From Gigantopelta aegis (Eukaryota > Mollusca > Gastropoda > Neomphalida > Peltospiridae): a stretch of 64,000 bases of DNA. The stretch is taken from positions 1 through 64,000 of the forward strand of contig NW_024532980.1 in NCBI RefSeq assembly GCF_016097555.1, in the 5' to 3' direction. The notes beneath the pieces are model-generated. The model was not told the origin of the DNA, ran no database searches, and saw only the letters and a program-made list of their open reading frames with translations. The position numbers were made by a program, and so were the translations under genes. Numbering within the stretch: position 1 is the first letter of the stretch; each line of letters starts with the position of its first letter. Shown here in pieces: positions 10,515-25,022 of the stretch.

Positions 10515-13500
10515 GTTCTAGTACTAAGAAGTTCCCTCGATGGTTAGATGGTTCTTGTATCAAGGCTCAACCAAAGCAAGTACCAGGTGAAGATGAACCA
10601 AGGACATTCACATTCTTCACAGATGTCGTACAACATCCTGAAGTTAATAAAATGGTGGTGTGTTGTCAGAGACACCATACTAATTGTGTGTAAGTAATAT
10701 TGTACAGTATATTGAACGTTGGAAGAAATATCGACTGCTATGGAGAGGACAAAGGGTAAATTATACACTGTCCCTGTTATTATTTTAATAATTGGATTTA
10801 TTTAGAATATTCAAGTGGAGAAATTTGCTCAGAGACGACCAACAGTTATTGATTTTGATGATAGAATACAATGTATCATAAATACATACAAAATGATGTC
10901 AGTCAACAACCTCTTGAGAAAGAAGTTGAGTTTGTGCTCCTTCATCTTGGACCATTGAATCATAGTTTACAGGACACTGCTCGTCAATGGATCCTCTCTT
11001 TTGAAAAATTTTAAATGACTCAGCTAGAGAGAGTTTGTTAGTGTTGAAAACTGAACTAGAGTAAAATTATAAATGAGTTAATAAATTGTTTTTATTATAT
11101 TATTACAGGGTCTCTCTAATGATTTGAAATGTTCTCCTAAAACTCTTGAAGAACTCAAATTTGTTCTTGGAGTATGGCTAGTATTAGATCAATGTCTCTT
11201 GATGTTGAAATGCGTTATCGTGATATCCAAGAGAGATATCGTACCCTTGCTGTGTATAATATCCCTGTCCCTGAAGACGAGAGAGAAATGGCTCAAAATA
11301 TTGGACAAGTGTGGACAGATCTGTTTAGAGAAGCCAAGATGGTGGATCGTAAACTAATTTCTGTTAAGAAGAAGTTTACTGTCATCACTCAAGAACAAGT
11401 GACAGAGTTTATGACACAATGTAATGAGTTCAGTGATAATTTAAAACTGAAGGACCATCCACTGTAGGAACTGATTTAGATAAGGTACCTATATACTAAT
11501 ATTATTGTACCTCTATATCTCATGTCTCTCCTTATAAGGTGTACAGTTATTGAAACTATTTCAGTCTCAGTATGCAGAAATGGAGAAACACAACGACAAG
11601 AGTTAACAAATGCTGAGAAGTTATTTGATTTAACAATTACAATGTATCCTGGCTATGTTAGAAATTGATAAAGAGTTAAAGAATGTAACAAAAGTATTTG
11701 GAATCTATGAAGCAAAAAAGTAAGATATTCCATTCCCATACTGCTATCCTCATCCCTATGTTTAGGGTGCACGTGAGGAGTGGTCAGATACATTGTGGGC
11801 TAATCTAGACATAGTCAAACTCACTGATGGTATAGAGGAGTTTATGAGACAATTACGTAAATTACCAAAGGAGATCAAAGCTATGATCATATGTCAAGTA
11901 CTGGAAGAGAAAATGAGAGCATTTAAGACTCTATTCCTCTTTTTGCTGACCTCAAAAATGACGCCCTCAGAGAGAGGTCAGTAGTACGTCATATACATGT
12001 AAAATATTAAATGTGTTCATGTAGCTATGATTTTAAATTATACCTCTGTGTCTTTGTATTCAGACATTGGCAGAAATTAATGGAGATGACTGGCAAGAAC
12101 TTTGATATGAATCCAGAGACATTCACATTACAGAACTTATTTGCTATGGAGCTTCATAACTTGCAGATACCATCTCCGATATTGTAGCCTCAGCTAATAA
12201 AGATTAAGTATAGAGAAGGACTCAATGAGTTGTCTCAACATGGCAATCCATGGAATTCACTGTACATAAGTAAGGCCAAATAAAATGACCTTCAATATCT
12301 AGTGATAAATATTTTGTAGGTACATGAAGGGTACTCAAGAACGTGGAGCTATTTTGGGTTCAGTGGAGGAGATTGTACTCACTTTAGATGACAATGCTAT
12401 GAATTTACAAAGCATGTCCTGCCTCTAGATTTGTAGGACCATTCTTAGAAAAAGTTCAGAAATGGGAGAAGTCATTATCACATATCAGTGAAGTAGTTGA
12501 TGTAAGTAGGTTATATCTATATATCATAAGGGAACGGTTTCTGTCAATACAATTATATGAAAATACTTGAAATGTGAGCAGTTCTTTTTTGAAAGGACAT
12601 TAAATAAATTTTGTATTCAAATCCTCAAAATAATTGTTTTCAACTGAGATCTATAATTTAGTGTCCAGTGTACAATGTGTTTGTTGTGTATATGTAGTAA
12701 ACTGTAGTATACAAAACTATTTCAGTTTTGTATATATTCAGTGAGATGTTTTAACAAAATTGATCTCTAGTCATAATCAGGTTACATATGATGTACATGT
12801 ATTGTGTGTGTACATGTACATGTACATATGATGTACATGTATTGTATGTGTACATGTAGGTATGGATGGTGGTCCCAGCGTAAGTGGATGTATTTAGAGA
12901 GTATCTTTATTGGTGGAGATATTAGAGCACAACTTCCTGAAGAGGCTAAGAAATTTGACAACATTGACAAAACTTTTAAGAAGGTATAACATTAACTTGA
13001 TACTATATGTGGACATATATACATGTGTTATAGGATTATCCCCTCATATATATACTTGTAGCAGTTCAAATTTTTTTGTTAATTCTCATGTTGTTTTACT
13101 TGTTCAGATAATGCAGGAGACTTCTAAACGTCCACTTGTTTATGATGCATGTCATGCTCAAAATAGACTTCAAGATCTAGAAATGTTGAGTACTGGTCTT
13201 GAGAAATGTCAGAAAAGTTTAAATGACTATCTTGACAGTAAAAGAAATGCCTTTCCACGTTTCTTCTTTATCTCTGATGATGAATTACTACTCTCTATTC
13301 TTGGCAGCCATGAATGTACTTGTGTACAGGAACATATGATAAAGGTAGCCCCTGTCTGTGTCAGTCTGTATCTTCAATGATATCATAACCATTATTCTTT
13401 TCATTTCTGTACTAAATTTTACTAACTACATTTATATCAATTGAGCGGTACTATTATTTTCCTCATATTCCTCTAGATGTTTGATAACATATCTAGTTTA

Positions 13501-13742
13501 CGATTTATTACTGGTCCCACATAATGAACCATTGGCCTCAGCTATGATCTCTAGTGAAGGAGAGGAGATGGAATATCGTACTGGAATAGTTGCTGAGGGT
13601 CGTGTTGAGGATTGGATGACTGGAGTATTAAATGAAATGAGAAGAACTAATAGAATTATTACTAAAGAGTCTATTTTTATTATTGTGACCAGAAAACAAG
13701 TAATAGTTTTAGATAGTTCTACAATAGATGTTATTCTTATAA

Positions 13743-13784
<42 letters not shown>

Positions 13785-16700
13785 GAGTGGAGTGGATGTA
13801 TCTCTATCAAGGTATGGTGATCTTAGCTGCAAACCAAGTATGGTGGACGTGGGAAGTAGAGGATGTATTTCGTAAAGTAAAGAAAGGAGACAAAATGGCT
13901 ATGAAAAACTATTCTAAAAAAACTACACACACAAATTGATGATCTTGTTGTTCAGGTAATGACCATATCTATCTAACACAAACAATATCTTTAGTCTCTC
14001 TCTCTCTCTCTCTCTCCTCTCTCTACTCTCTCTCTCTCTCTCTCTTGTAGGTGAGATCACAATTGAGTAAAAATGATCGTAAGAAAGTTAACTCAGTACT
14101 TATTGTGGATGTACATAATAGAGATATTATTGACCGATTTGTAAGAGTACAGGTAAGACTTACATGTACTTATTTTATTGCTACATGTATACTATCTGTC
14201 TATTTCTCTAGTATTATGGATGCCCGAGAGTTTGAGTGGGAGAGTCAGTTGAGGTTTTATTGGGAACAGAACCTGATGAGTTATTAGTTAGACAATGTAC
14301 TGGATCATTTGGTTATGGTTATGAATATATGGGATTAAATGGACGTCTAGTTATTACACCACTTACTGATAGGATATATCTTACATTAACACAGGTAATT
14401 ATATTCAGTCATGCATCAGCCCATGTAGCACTGTGTCTGACAAATATCTCACCCAGAAATGTATTTCGGTAGTACTACAGTTTTGAAAAAGACAAGTTAC
14501 ATAGAATCTAGAACTGGAAAAGATTAGTTTCTACAATTTTTAGTCTGTTCAGCATCACAGCAATAGATTAAATGATAGTTTTTCATGTGTAAGCAATTTT
14601 TGCACAGTGGCTTTTTTATTCGTTGCCTTCAGCATCACAACAACAAATGTTGAGTATTGCTTTATCAATACATTTCCAGATTACACCTTTTTAAAATAGT
14701 TTTCCTTTACAGTAATGAAGTAAATATACAGTGTACAATCAGCCATACAATTTGTGGACTGGCATAACAGCATACAAAAAAAGAAAATGTAGCAAACACT
14801 ACTGTATTACCATTTTTTATTGGTTTTTTTTATTTTTCATTACGATTATTTTCATCATCTTTTGGCACATCTTGTAACAGATGTCATTACACGGATTATT
14901 CTATGTACTTCTCTTCAAGTTTGTCTTTTACTTCTGACTTGTTTGCATCTGAACCATTAGCTTCAGCTAATAATCTCTTTTGAAATTATCTTCAAGTTCC
15001 GCTACAGCTTTCAAGTCTTTCTGACCTGCTTCAATTTTCCATTTGACTTTTTGTTTGTTCAGCTTCAGTTTCCATCTTTTTATTTCCACTTTATGAAGAC
15101 TTCTATTTGTTTAATAAGGGACTATAACTAACTCATCAATGAACTTAGAATATTCTGTCAGAGCAATTTTTTTCCTTTTAGATTCTGTATTTATTTCTTC
15201 ATGTTGTTCTCTTCCTCTTCAAAGCTTGCTTTTCGAGCTAGCTCTTTCTTGCTCCTTACTCATCTTTCCTTTTCTTGCTTTTCTGCTTGGCATTGTTATC
15301 TCCGTTGTTGTAAATCTTTTTGAAGCTTTTCTTTCTTGTGCTTCTCTTTTCTAAAAACTTTCGAAACATTATTTATCTACCTGCAGCTTGCAAACATTTG
15401 CTTTTCTTTCTTCTGTTGGAAATATGCTTTCCATGTGATTTTGTTTAGATCTTCAATCCTTCCCCTATTTCTAAGATCTCATTTACAGATGTCTTGTTTG
15501 CACCTTCTTTGAGATCTTAAATCTCTTTCTTCATTTGTTGGAAATCTGCGATTTCATGTGACTTTTTGTCTGATTCTTCCATTATGTTCATTCAGATCTT
15601 CGATCTCTTCCTTCATTTGTTGGATATCTGCAATCAATCTCATGGAGATCTTTTGTTTGATATCTCTTTCAGATCTTCTTCCTTCATTTGTTGAAAATCT
15701 GCAATCTCATGTGGCTTTTTTTGGAGATCTTCAATATTTTGCACCTTCTGTTGGAGATCTTCAATTTTTTTCTTCATTTGTTGGATATCTACAATCTCAT
15801 GTGGCTTTTCTTTGAGATCTTCATCGCTTCCTTCATTTTTGGCACTCATCTGTTGTCTGAGATCTTCAATCTCTTCCTTCATTGTTGTTATCTGGATATC
15901 TGTTGCGATCAATATTTTCATGTGATCTCTTTTTTGTTGGAGCTCTTCTACTTTAATATTTTGCACCTTCTGTTGGAGATACTTCAATCTCTTCCTTCAT
16001 TTTTCATATCTTTTGGCTTTTGGAATCTTCGATATTTGCAACTTCTTTGGAATCTTTTGTTGGAAATCTTCAATTTTGCACCTTCTGTTGGAGATCTTCA
16101 TCTTTTGCATCTTCTGTTGGAGATCTTCAATCCTTCTGCATTTTCCATTGAACATCTCCCCTCATTTGCTGAAGATCTTCTATTTCTTGATTCACCCTTT
16201 GGGACTCTTGTTCATGTATCTGCTGTCTAAAATATAACAACCTTTGATGCAAACTTTGCCTTTCTTTTCTGCCTTTAAAGCATCTTCTTTAATTTTAGCA
16301 TTTCTTTCTGTATTAAGTTTACAGACACATGAAACATCATCATTTTGTTTGGGAACACATTCCATAACTTCAGTTTAGATTGTCTCTCGTCCCCTCGAAT
16401 TCTTTTTCTAAGCTATCAAGTCGAGCACTTAGATGTTTGTTTTGTGACATGTCTAGTATCTTTAAAATACCAATATATTTTGCCATTATATAATAAATTG
16501 TACTAATGAATTCTATTAATTAGCTCATAGATGACCAATGAAATTATCAGGAAGTTTAGTTTGCCAAAATCAATGAAGCTTTAGTCTTGAATACTTTTAG
16601 GGATTATAAATAACACATGTAATTATTATTTACTTGTACAACTCACTTGAATAAAGCAAATCAATCAAATCTTTTTCTCTCTCTTATGTAGGCTCTCTCT

Positions 16701-19700
16701 ATGCATTTAGGAGGACCCCAGCTGGTCCTGCTGGTACCGGAAGACAGAGACATAAAAGATTTAGCTAAAGCACTTGCTTTACTTTGTGTAGTCACTAATT
16801 GTGGAGAGGTATGGATTATAAGGTGAAGTATTATCATTATGAATAATTCATAAGATAATATAACTGTTTCTTATATTCCAGGCTGTTGGTAGATCTATTC
16901 TGGTTTATGTCAATGTGGAGCATGGGGTTGTTTTGATGAATTTAATCGTATTGATATCTCAGTATTATCAGTTATATCTACACAAATTAAACAATACAAA
17001 ATGCACTTATTAACAAACATAAGAAATTCCAGGTGAATATGTGTCCACTAAACTAGATTACTTCCTCCTCTTCTACTATCTTATAGTTTGAAGGTGTTGA
17101 GATCTCACTTGATTCTAGGGTTGGTATCTTCATTACTATGAACCCAGGTTATGCTGGACGTACTGAATTACCTGAAAGTGTTAAAGCACTGTTTCGTCCT
17201 GTGGTTGTTATTGTACCAGACTTAGAACAAATCTGCGAGATCATGCTGTTTTCTGAAGGATTTTTAATGGCTAAAGTACTTGCTAAGAAAATGACAGTAT
17301 TATATAAGTTAGCTAAGGGCAGTTGTCACGTCAACATCATTATGATTTTGGACTGAGAGCTTTGAAAGCTGTTCTGGTAATGGCTGGAGAATTAAAACGA
17401 GGATCTCCTGATCTTAATGAGGTCTGTTCATATAAATACTTTGTGTATCAAACTTTATAATCTCTCTCTCTTCTAGGATGTGGTACTAATGAGAGCATTG
17501 CGTGATATGAATCTTCCTAAGTTTGTGTTGAAGATGTTCCTTTATTTCTTGGATTGATATCTGATCTATTCCCTGGACTGGACTGTCCTCGTGTACGTTA
17601 TCCTAACTTTAATGATGCTGTAGAAGGTGTCCTTCAAGATAACAAGTACATTTTACTACCTCATCAGTGAGAGAGAGAGAGAGAGAGAGAGACGTTCATA
17701 TTTCCATTACACATAGGTGGACAAAGTAGTTTCAGATGTATGAGACAATGTTAACTCGTCATACTACAATGATAGTGGACCAACTGGGGGAGGAAAGAGT
17801 GTTGTCATTAACACATTAGCTCAAGCACAGACCAAGTACTTACCTGATATATATATGGTGTGTATGTATAATATCTATCTCTCTCTCCTTTAGACTTGGT
17901 CTCCATACTAAACTCTATACAATGAATCCCAAAGCATGTACAGTTATAGAATTGTATGGTATTCTAGATCCTATCACAAGAGACTGGACTGATGTCTTCT
18001 CTCTAATATCTTTAGAGAAATTAATAAACCAACTGATAAAAAAGAGCGTAAATATATTTTATTTGATGGTGATGTTGACGCTCTGTGGGTAGAGAATATG
18101 AACTCTGTTATGGATGACAATAAACTACTAACATTTAGCTAATGGAGAAAGAATCGTTCTACAAAAGCACTGTGCTCTATTAGTAGAGGTACAGTGATTA
18201 TATATAAACTGATTGAAATAAACCACTAAATAACGACATGTTCTTATTAATAATTTGCATGACATACATATGATATTTATTGCTGTTGTTTACTGTGTAT
18301 ATATATATATCCAATGAATGTTTATTCATCAATATATGATATTTATTGAATGTGTGGCTACACTGTTTTTTAATCTCGCATGTTGCAATATTCATTAATG
18401 GTAATTGGTATTTGGTTACGATCCTAAGAACCATTGGTTATGAACCTATTTATAGTTTTTGGTTTACGCTTTGGACTATTTTAAGATGCTTGGTGCGAGG
18501 AGGCTTATACCTCACATACATATATATATAAGTTTGATATAAGCTCAGTTGATACAACGTAGCTTTATGCAATATATTAATAAAAGTTCTTTAGTACTTA
18601 ATGTAATATCTTGATATTATTGAAGGGAATCTCAAGTATGCCTCACCAGCTACAGTTTCTCGTTGTGGTATGGATTTTGTTGATCCTAAGAACCCTTGGT
18701 TTGAACCATATTGGTTACGTTGGGTGATTCATTACCTGGAGAGAATGATAGGAAAATTCCAACGTCTTTATATATTTCTAAACCTGTATAGAAGGAATAC
18801 AAGATGGAGGAGAGAAATAAGATACTATACTATTTAAACCTAGTAATAATGGATGAATGGATATATCTAAGAATGGATACATGGACAAAAGGATGGATGG
18901 ATGGAAGGATGAAACACTGGACAGATGGATCATTAAGAGTTCAGACTGCTAGCTTGTTATTTTATATTTACTAGGTGACCCAGTTATGCTATATGCTTGA
19001 TGTCTTACTTCCACTTCATCAGTGACACCTCTAAAGAGGAGGGTGGTAGTTCCCTTGGTATAGGATCTGCTGTGCTAGAGTGTTATTTTCTCACGTCACT
19101 TTACTGGTCACTAGGAGCAACCCTCATTGAAGAGAGTAGAATTAAGTTTGATGCCTATGTTAAGAACTTGCTAACATGACTGAAATACCAGGAGAGAATG
19201 CATCTGCTGGTCCGGGGAGATCCCTATTCATTATCCTACATTGTATGAGTATTATTTTGATACTGAAGAACTCAAGTGGGTACCTTGGGCTCAAAAAGTT
19301 CCTGAATATGATCACCAAGTTGGTTGTAAATTTAATGAGATCCTTGTCCCTACAGTGGACACTGTACGTAACACTTGGTTAGTGGAATTAATGGTCAAAA
19401 TACATCGACCTGTTGTACTGGTTGGGGAAACGGGTACATCAAAAACTGCAACTACTCAAAACTTTCTACGTCATCTTAATCCTGATCAAACAGTATGTTA
19501 AAGATAATGTAAGTCTTTTATCATTTCTTTTTATTGTATATAGTTGTTACTTAATATTAATTTCTCATCACGTACTACAAGTATGGATGTCCAGCGTAAC
19601 TTAGAGGCTAATGTTGAGAAGAGAACTAAAGATACATTTGGTCCTCCCCCCGGCAAACGATTAATTGTATTCATTGATGACATGAACATGCCACAGGTAA

Positions 19701-21480
19701 AATATATCATCATATCAATTAGAAGTTAAACTCTCTCTCTCTCTCTCTTTCTTTCTCTCTAGGTCGATACTTATGGTACACAACAGCCAATAGCATTACT
19801 TAAATTGTTCTTAGAGAAAGGTGGTATGTATGACAGAGGTAAAGATTTGAATTGGAAGTCTTTTAAAGACATTGGCTTTGTTGCTGCTATGGGCAAGGTA
19901 TCTTTAGTACTAGTTTAAGTAATGTCATCCACACACACTATAGGCTGGTGGAGGTCGTAATGAAGTTGACCCACGTTTTATCTCATTGTTCAGTACATAT
20001 AATGTGACGTTCCCTTCTCCTGAGTCACTGTTTAAAATTTACTCCTCCATCCTAGCTGGCTACCTCAAACCATTTAAGAAAAGTACTATCATATAATATA
20101 CAATATAAAGTACCTATATACTATATAGTTTATTGTACAGATTGTCTTATCCTTTGTTTCTTGTCTCAGGTCTTCAAGATCTCTCTGAGACTATTACTAC
20201 AGCTACACTGGAGTTATATAATAGAATAGTACGAGATCTACCACCCACTCCTTCTAAGTTTCATTATATTTTTAATCTCCGTGATCTGTCTCGTATTTAC
20301 CATGGTCTTTCATTGATCACACCAGACCGGTTTGATAATCCTGATAGTCTAGTTCGAGTGTGGCGTAATGAATGTCATCGTGTGTCTATGACAGACTAAC
20401 TAATGATAAAGATAGGACATTAGTTAAAGTAATATTACTAGTCTTATTATTAATGTTCTATATTACTTATATTAGGATCATATTGGTGAGTTACTTCAAG
20501 AATATTTACCAGATCATATGGAGAAAGCATTACATGATCCATTATTGTTTGGTGATTATCGTACTGCTTTACAATCTGATCAACCACGTCTATATGAAGA
20601 TATACAGGACTATGATGCAGCCAAGGGACTATTTGATGAGGTACATTAGTACAATAGTACATTAGTACATTAGTACATTAGTTAATTGGTACATTGGTAT
20701 ATTAGTATATTAATTCATAGTATTAGTAGTAGCTATGTGGAAGGAAGCTGTATGTCGTGAAGTGTTTTTTCTATTAATGACATTCATAATTTCATAGTAC
20801 CTATTAAATAACTTGGGTTGTCTGTGTTATTACATAAATAATCAAGAAGAATGACTTACACTGAAATAGTAAAATGAAGGATTGATTTGGGGAAGATAAT
20901 GGTCAGAGAGATTGGTTTAAGGGATTGGTTTAAGGACGATAACACTAAAAAGGTTGGATTGTGGTCAATAAAAATGATTGTAGGAAGATTAAAAATATAA
21001 CATACTAATGGATAGTCTCCATTGTTTGATTAGCACATTGTTAACTATTACATGTATTATTATTATTATTACATTTATTGGTGGAGTTAGTCCACCTGAT
21101 AATCTAGACTGTTTAATGAAGTATTTAAGTGATTAATTTCTGTTATTGTTTTTATTCTACAGATATTAGAGGAATACAATGAACAAAAACAATTCAATGA
21201 ATTTAGTTTTTGTTTGATGATGCTCTGGAACATTTAACAAGAGTACATCGAGTTATTAGAATGGATCAAGGCCACGCCCTACTTGTAGGAGTTGGTGGGA
21301 GTGGTCGACAAAGTGTAGCGAGATTAGCAGCCTTTGCAGCTGGGTGTGACTTGTTTGAGATCACTTTGAGCCGTGGATATGGAGAGGAGGAGTTCCGAGA
21401 AGATCTTAAGACCCTCTATCATAAACTAGGAATAGAAAATAAGAAAGTAAATAATCTTTAACGTTGTCAAATTGTTTATT

Positions 21481-21552
<72 letters not shown>

Positions 21553-22513
21553 GACTGTCTTCCTATTCACTGATGGTCATGTGGCTCAGGAGGGATTCCT
21601 TGAACTGATCAATAACATGTTAACATCAGGTATGGTACCAGCTCTGTTTCCTGATGATGAGAAAGAAACTATCATTGGACAAGTAATACTCCATTATCAC
21701 AACATTACAAGTTAGTCTTTCATGCACATAGGTACGTGATGAAGCTCAGAAGGCAGGACTGCCTCCAACAAGAGAGAGCTGTTGGTCATACTTCATAAAG
21801 AAGTGTTCCAATAACCTCCACATTGTCCTGTGTATGTCACCAGTAGGTGAGACCCTACGTACTAGATGCCGTAAACTTCCCCGGCTTGGTCAATAACACA
21901 TCCATTGATTGGTTTACTGCATGGCCAGACAAGCATTACATGCAGTAGCTAGTCAGTTCTTAGCAGAGGTAAGGAGGAGATTACACTATATTAAAAGATG
22001 TCCTATTAAATGATACATTCAGTGCTTCTTATAATTTGTTGTTTTATAGAATGATAAAATACCAGATGAATATAGAGATCGTGTTGTAGAACATGTCGTT
22101 CATGTACATCTCTCTGTCAGTAAAAATATAGTAAAGAATTTCAAGAGAAACTACGTCGTGTTAATCATGTCACTCCAAAGAATTATTTAGATTTTATTAG
22201 CACATATACTAAACTATTACAAGAGAAAGACAAGTCTGTGCAAGATCAGGTACAATGTCCATTTATTTGTCCTTCTATGTGTCCATTTCTATTTCATATA
22301 GTGTCAACGTCTCAGTAGTGGTCTTTCTAAGCTCATTGAAGCGGCTGATCAGATTAAAGTGATGAACGAGAAATTAGAAGTACAACAAGTGGCTGTCAAA
22401 CAAAATCAGAGGCTTGTGATGCTCTTCTAGTAGATATCTCAGCTAAAACAGAACAGGTCAGAACAATACATTATTACTATACAATAGTACAATAGTTTAA
22501 TCCAGTCATCTAT

Positions 22514-22578
<65 letters not shown>

Positions 22579-24960
22579 CACAATATGCATTAAACTCTGT
22601 GAAGAAAGTTTTATGAGAAAGTTACTGTCTGCATTTCCATAGTTTTGGCAAACAGTTATTATCAGATTTAAAAAAGTTTCATGACACCTTAATGCATATT
22701 TAATGAGATTATGACTTGTCACAAAATCTCAATCAACAATTGCTTTGCAAACAAACTATGCAGTAAATATAAAGACCAGGTAACCAAGTTAGATTGGGCA
22801 TTGTTGTGTTGTGGACTGGCATTTGCTCTGTCATAAGCCCTTCCAGCATACTCTGTGTTTACTTGTATTCCTATGGGTGGACTAGGATATAGCTGGTTCT
22901 CTCCCTTTAAACATGAAGAGGTGTGGTGGTTGCATTCCTAGACTACTTGACAATGATACACCTTTATCTCAAATCCAAGTATGGCTGACGTGAAGGGCAA
23001 CTCTCCAGCCAGGATGACCTCATCTGAGGTTATCATGCATTAAATGTAATTAGTGAGCACTCCCTAGTAGTCAAAGCAGTAGGTTAGCCACTAGCTAGGA
23101 ATCCTGAATACTAAATAGGAGGCTCTGCAGGGTGAGTTGGATCAGGTCATTTAGCTCAGCATAACAAACTATTTTTCTTTTTTTTCTTTTAAATATGTTA
23201 AACATAATATATATTTGATTTATTAAGTTACTTAAATTCAATATAACTATTAAATTTTATTAATAATCTGAATAATATATAGATTATAATCCATACTAGC
23301 CATCTAGTCATTCATACTACATGTGACATCCATACATGTTATCAATGTTTGTATTATCTGTCCTAGTACACATATAATATATGATGACCTAATGTATTGT
23401 TCCATCTATATCATAGGCCAAAGAGAAACAGGAGTTAGCTCAAACAAAGAGTAAAGATATTGAAGAACAGAACAAGGTAATAGCTAAAGAGAAGAAAGAA
23501 GCTGAAGAAGCATTAGCAGAGGCCTTACCAGCTTTAGAAGAAGCTAGGATTGCTTTAAGTGACTTGGAGAAAGCAGATGTTACAGAAATCAGGTACTAGA
23601 AATATAGAGGACTAGATACATATTTAATTGACCATTTCTTTCTCCAGGTCATTTGCTAAGCCTCCTCCTCCAGTACAGACAGTATGTGAATGTGTAGCTA
23701 TATTTAGAGGTATTAAAGATGCTGATTGGAAATCTGCTAAAGGTCTTATGGCTGAGACTAATTTCTTATCATCACTGCAAAATATGGATGTAGATGGTAT
23801 CAGTGCTGGACAGGTAAAGAGATGAATGGATGGACAAATAGATTAATAGATGGATGAATGGATAAATGGATGAATGATTGATGAATGGATAGATAAATTA
23901 ACTGATTTTATGTAGGTGAGTCGTGTCAAAGCCAAAATGGACAAGATGGATACAGATTATGCTCGTATGAGAGAGATCAGTAAAGCTGGAGGAGGATTGT
24001 TCAAATTTGCTAAAGCTGTCATGGGCTATTGTTTTGTAGCTCGGGAGATCAAGCCCAAGAGAGAAAAAGTCGCCATGTTGGAAAGAAACTTTCAAATGAG
24101 TAAAAGAGAACTGGAGAAGATACAAAAAGAGTTAGCAAGTATTGAGAGGAGTTAAAAGCACTCAGTAAACAATATGAGGAAGCTATGTCAGAGAGGAGAG
24201 CACTTGAAGAAGAAGCTGAGCTTATGCAGCGACGACTTACAGCTGCAAGCAAACTGATATCTGGTTTGGGATCTGAGAAAGTACGTTGGCAAGAAGATCT
24301 GGAGGGTCTAAAAAGGAAGAGAACTCAGTTGCTAGGAGACTGTCTCTTATCTGCTGCTTTTCTGAGTTATGTGGGTGCATTCTCTTGGGAGTTCCGACAT
24401 CAAATGTTATCAGAAGACTGGGAGAAGGATGTAATTACCAGGGACATCCCCTTAAGTAAACCATACAAATTAGAAACACTGCTAACAAATGATGTAGAGA
24501 TCAGCAAGTAAATACTATTATAATATATTAGTAATAATAATAACAATATTGACATTATATAGGTGGACTTCAGAGTCATTACCTCCTGATGAGTTATCTA
24601 TACAAATGGTATATTAACTACACAAGCAAATCGCTATCCACTTTGTATTGATCCTCAACAACAAGCATTGACATGGATTAGAAAGAAAGAAGAGAAAAAT
24701 AACCTCAAAGTATAACAGTCATCAATCCATCCTTCTATCTCTCAATCCATCCATTCTCCACAGGTCGCAACATTTAATGATCCTGATTTCCTCAAACAAC
24801 TTGAACTAGCCATCAAATATGGTTATCCATTTTTATTTAAAGATGTTGATGAGTACATTGATCCAGTCATTGACAGTGTACTAGACAAGAATGTCAAAGG
24901 TACAACACAGGCACATAATATGGAAACTATTACTATATATATATATACTATATATATATA

Positions 24961-25022
<62 letters not shown>

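Larger units (their letters stand above)
6066..14394 (+). other. DNAH10: DNAH10 tail (DHC_N1 and linker region)
   Basis: Exons encode the dimerisation and linker tail. An acidic low-complexity stretch near 6630-6697 ([16 protein letters not shown]) follows the N-terminus. Typical tail segments are [16 protein letters not shown]-like sequence at 7040-7090, [18 protein letters not shown] near 7470-7520, [19 protein letters not shown] near 7700-7755, and [18 protein letters not shown] near 10278-10331. The last tail exon before AAA1 (about 14215-14394, [18 protein letters not shown]) ends at a GT donor at 14395. Confidence 0.8.
16692..22460 (+). other. DNAH10: DNAH10 motor modules AAA1 to AAA4
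   Basis: AAA1: Walker A GPAGTGKTE at 16724-16750, then [19 protein letters not shown] near 17120-17180. AAA2: GPTGGGKS at 17778-17801, with [18 protein letters not shown]-type sequence near 18055-18110 and [10 protein letters not shown] near 18645-18675. AAA3: GETGTSKT at 19424-19447; Ser occupies the position before Lys. A Walker B-like [11 protein letters not shown] lies near 19665-19695. AAA4: GVGGSGRQS at 21288-21314 followed by [16 protein letters not shown]. The AAA1 frame is broken on both sides of the P-loop, but every catalytic residue is encoded. Confidence 0.85.

Noticed and set aside
15558-16237. Hydrophobic Phe/Leu-rich frames on the plus strand
   Set aside because: They are the antisense of the nested coiled-coil gene, where Lys/Glu/Gln codons read backwards give Phe/Leu/Ile. 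They are not membrane proteins.
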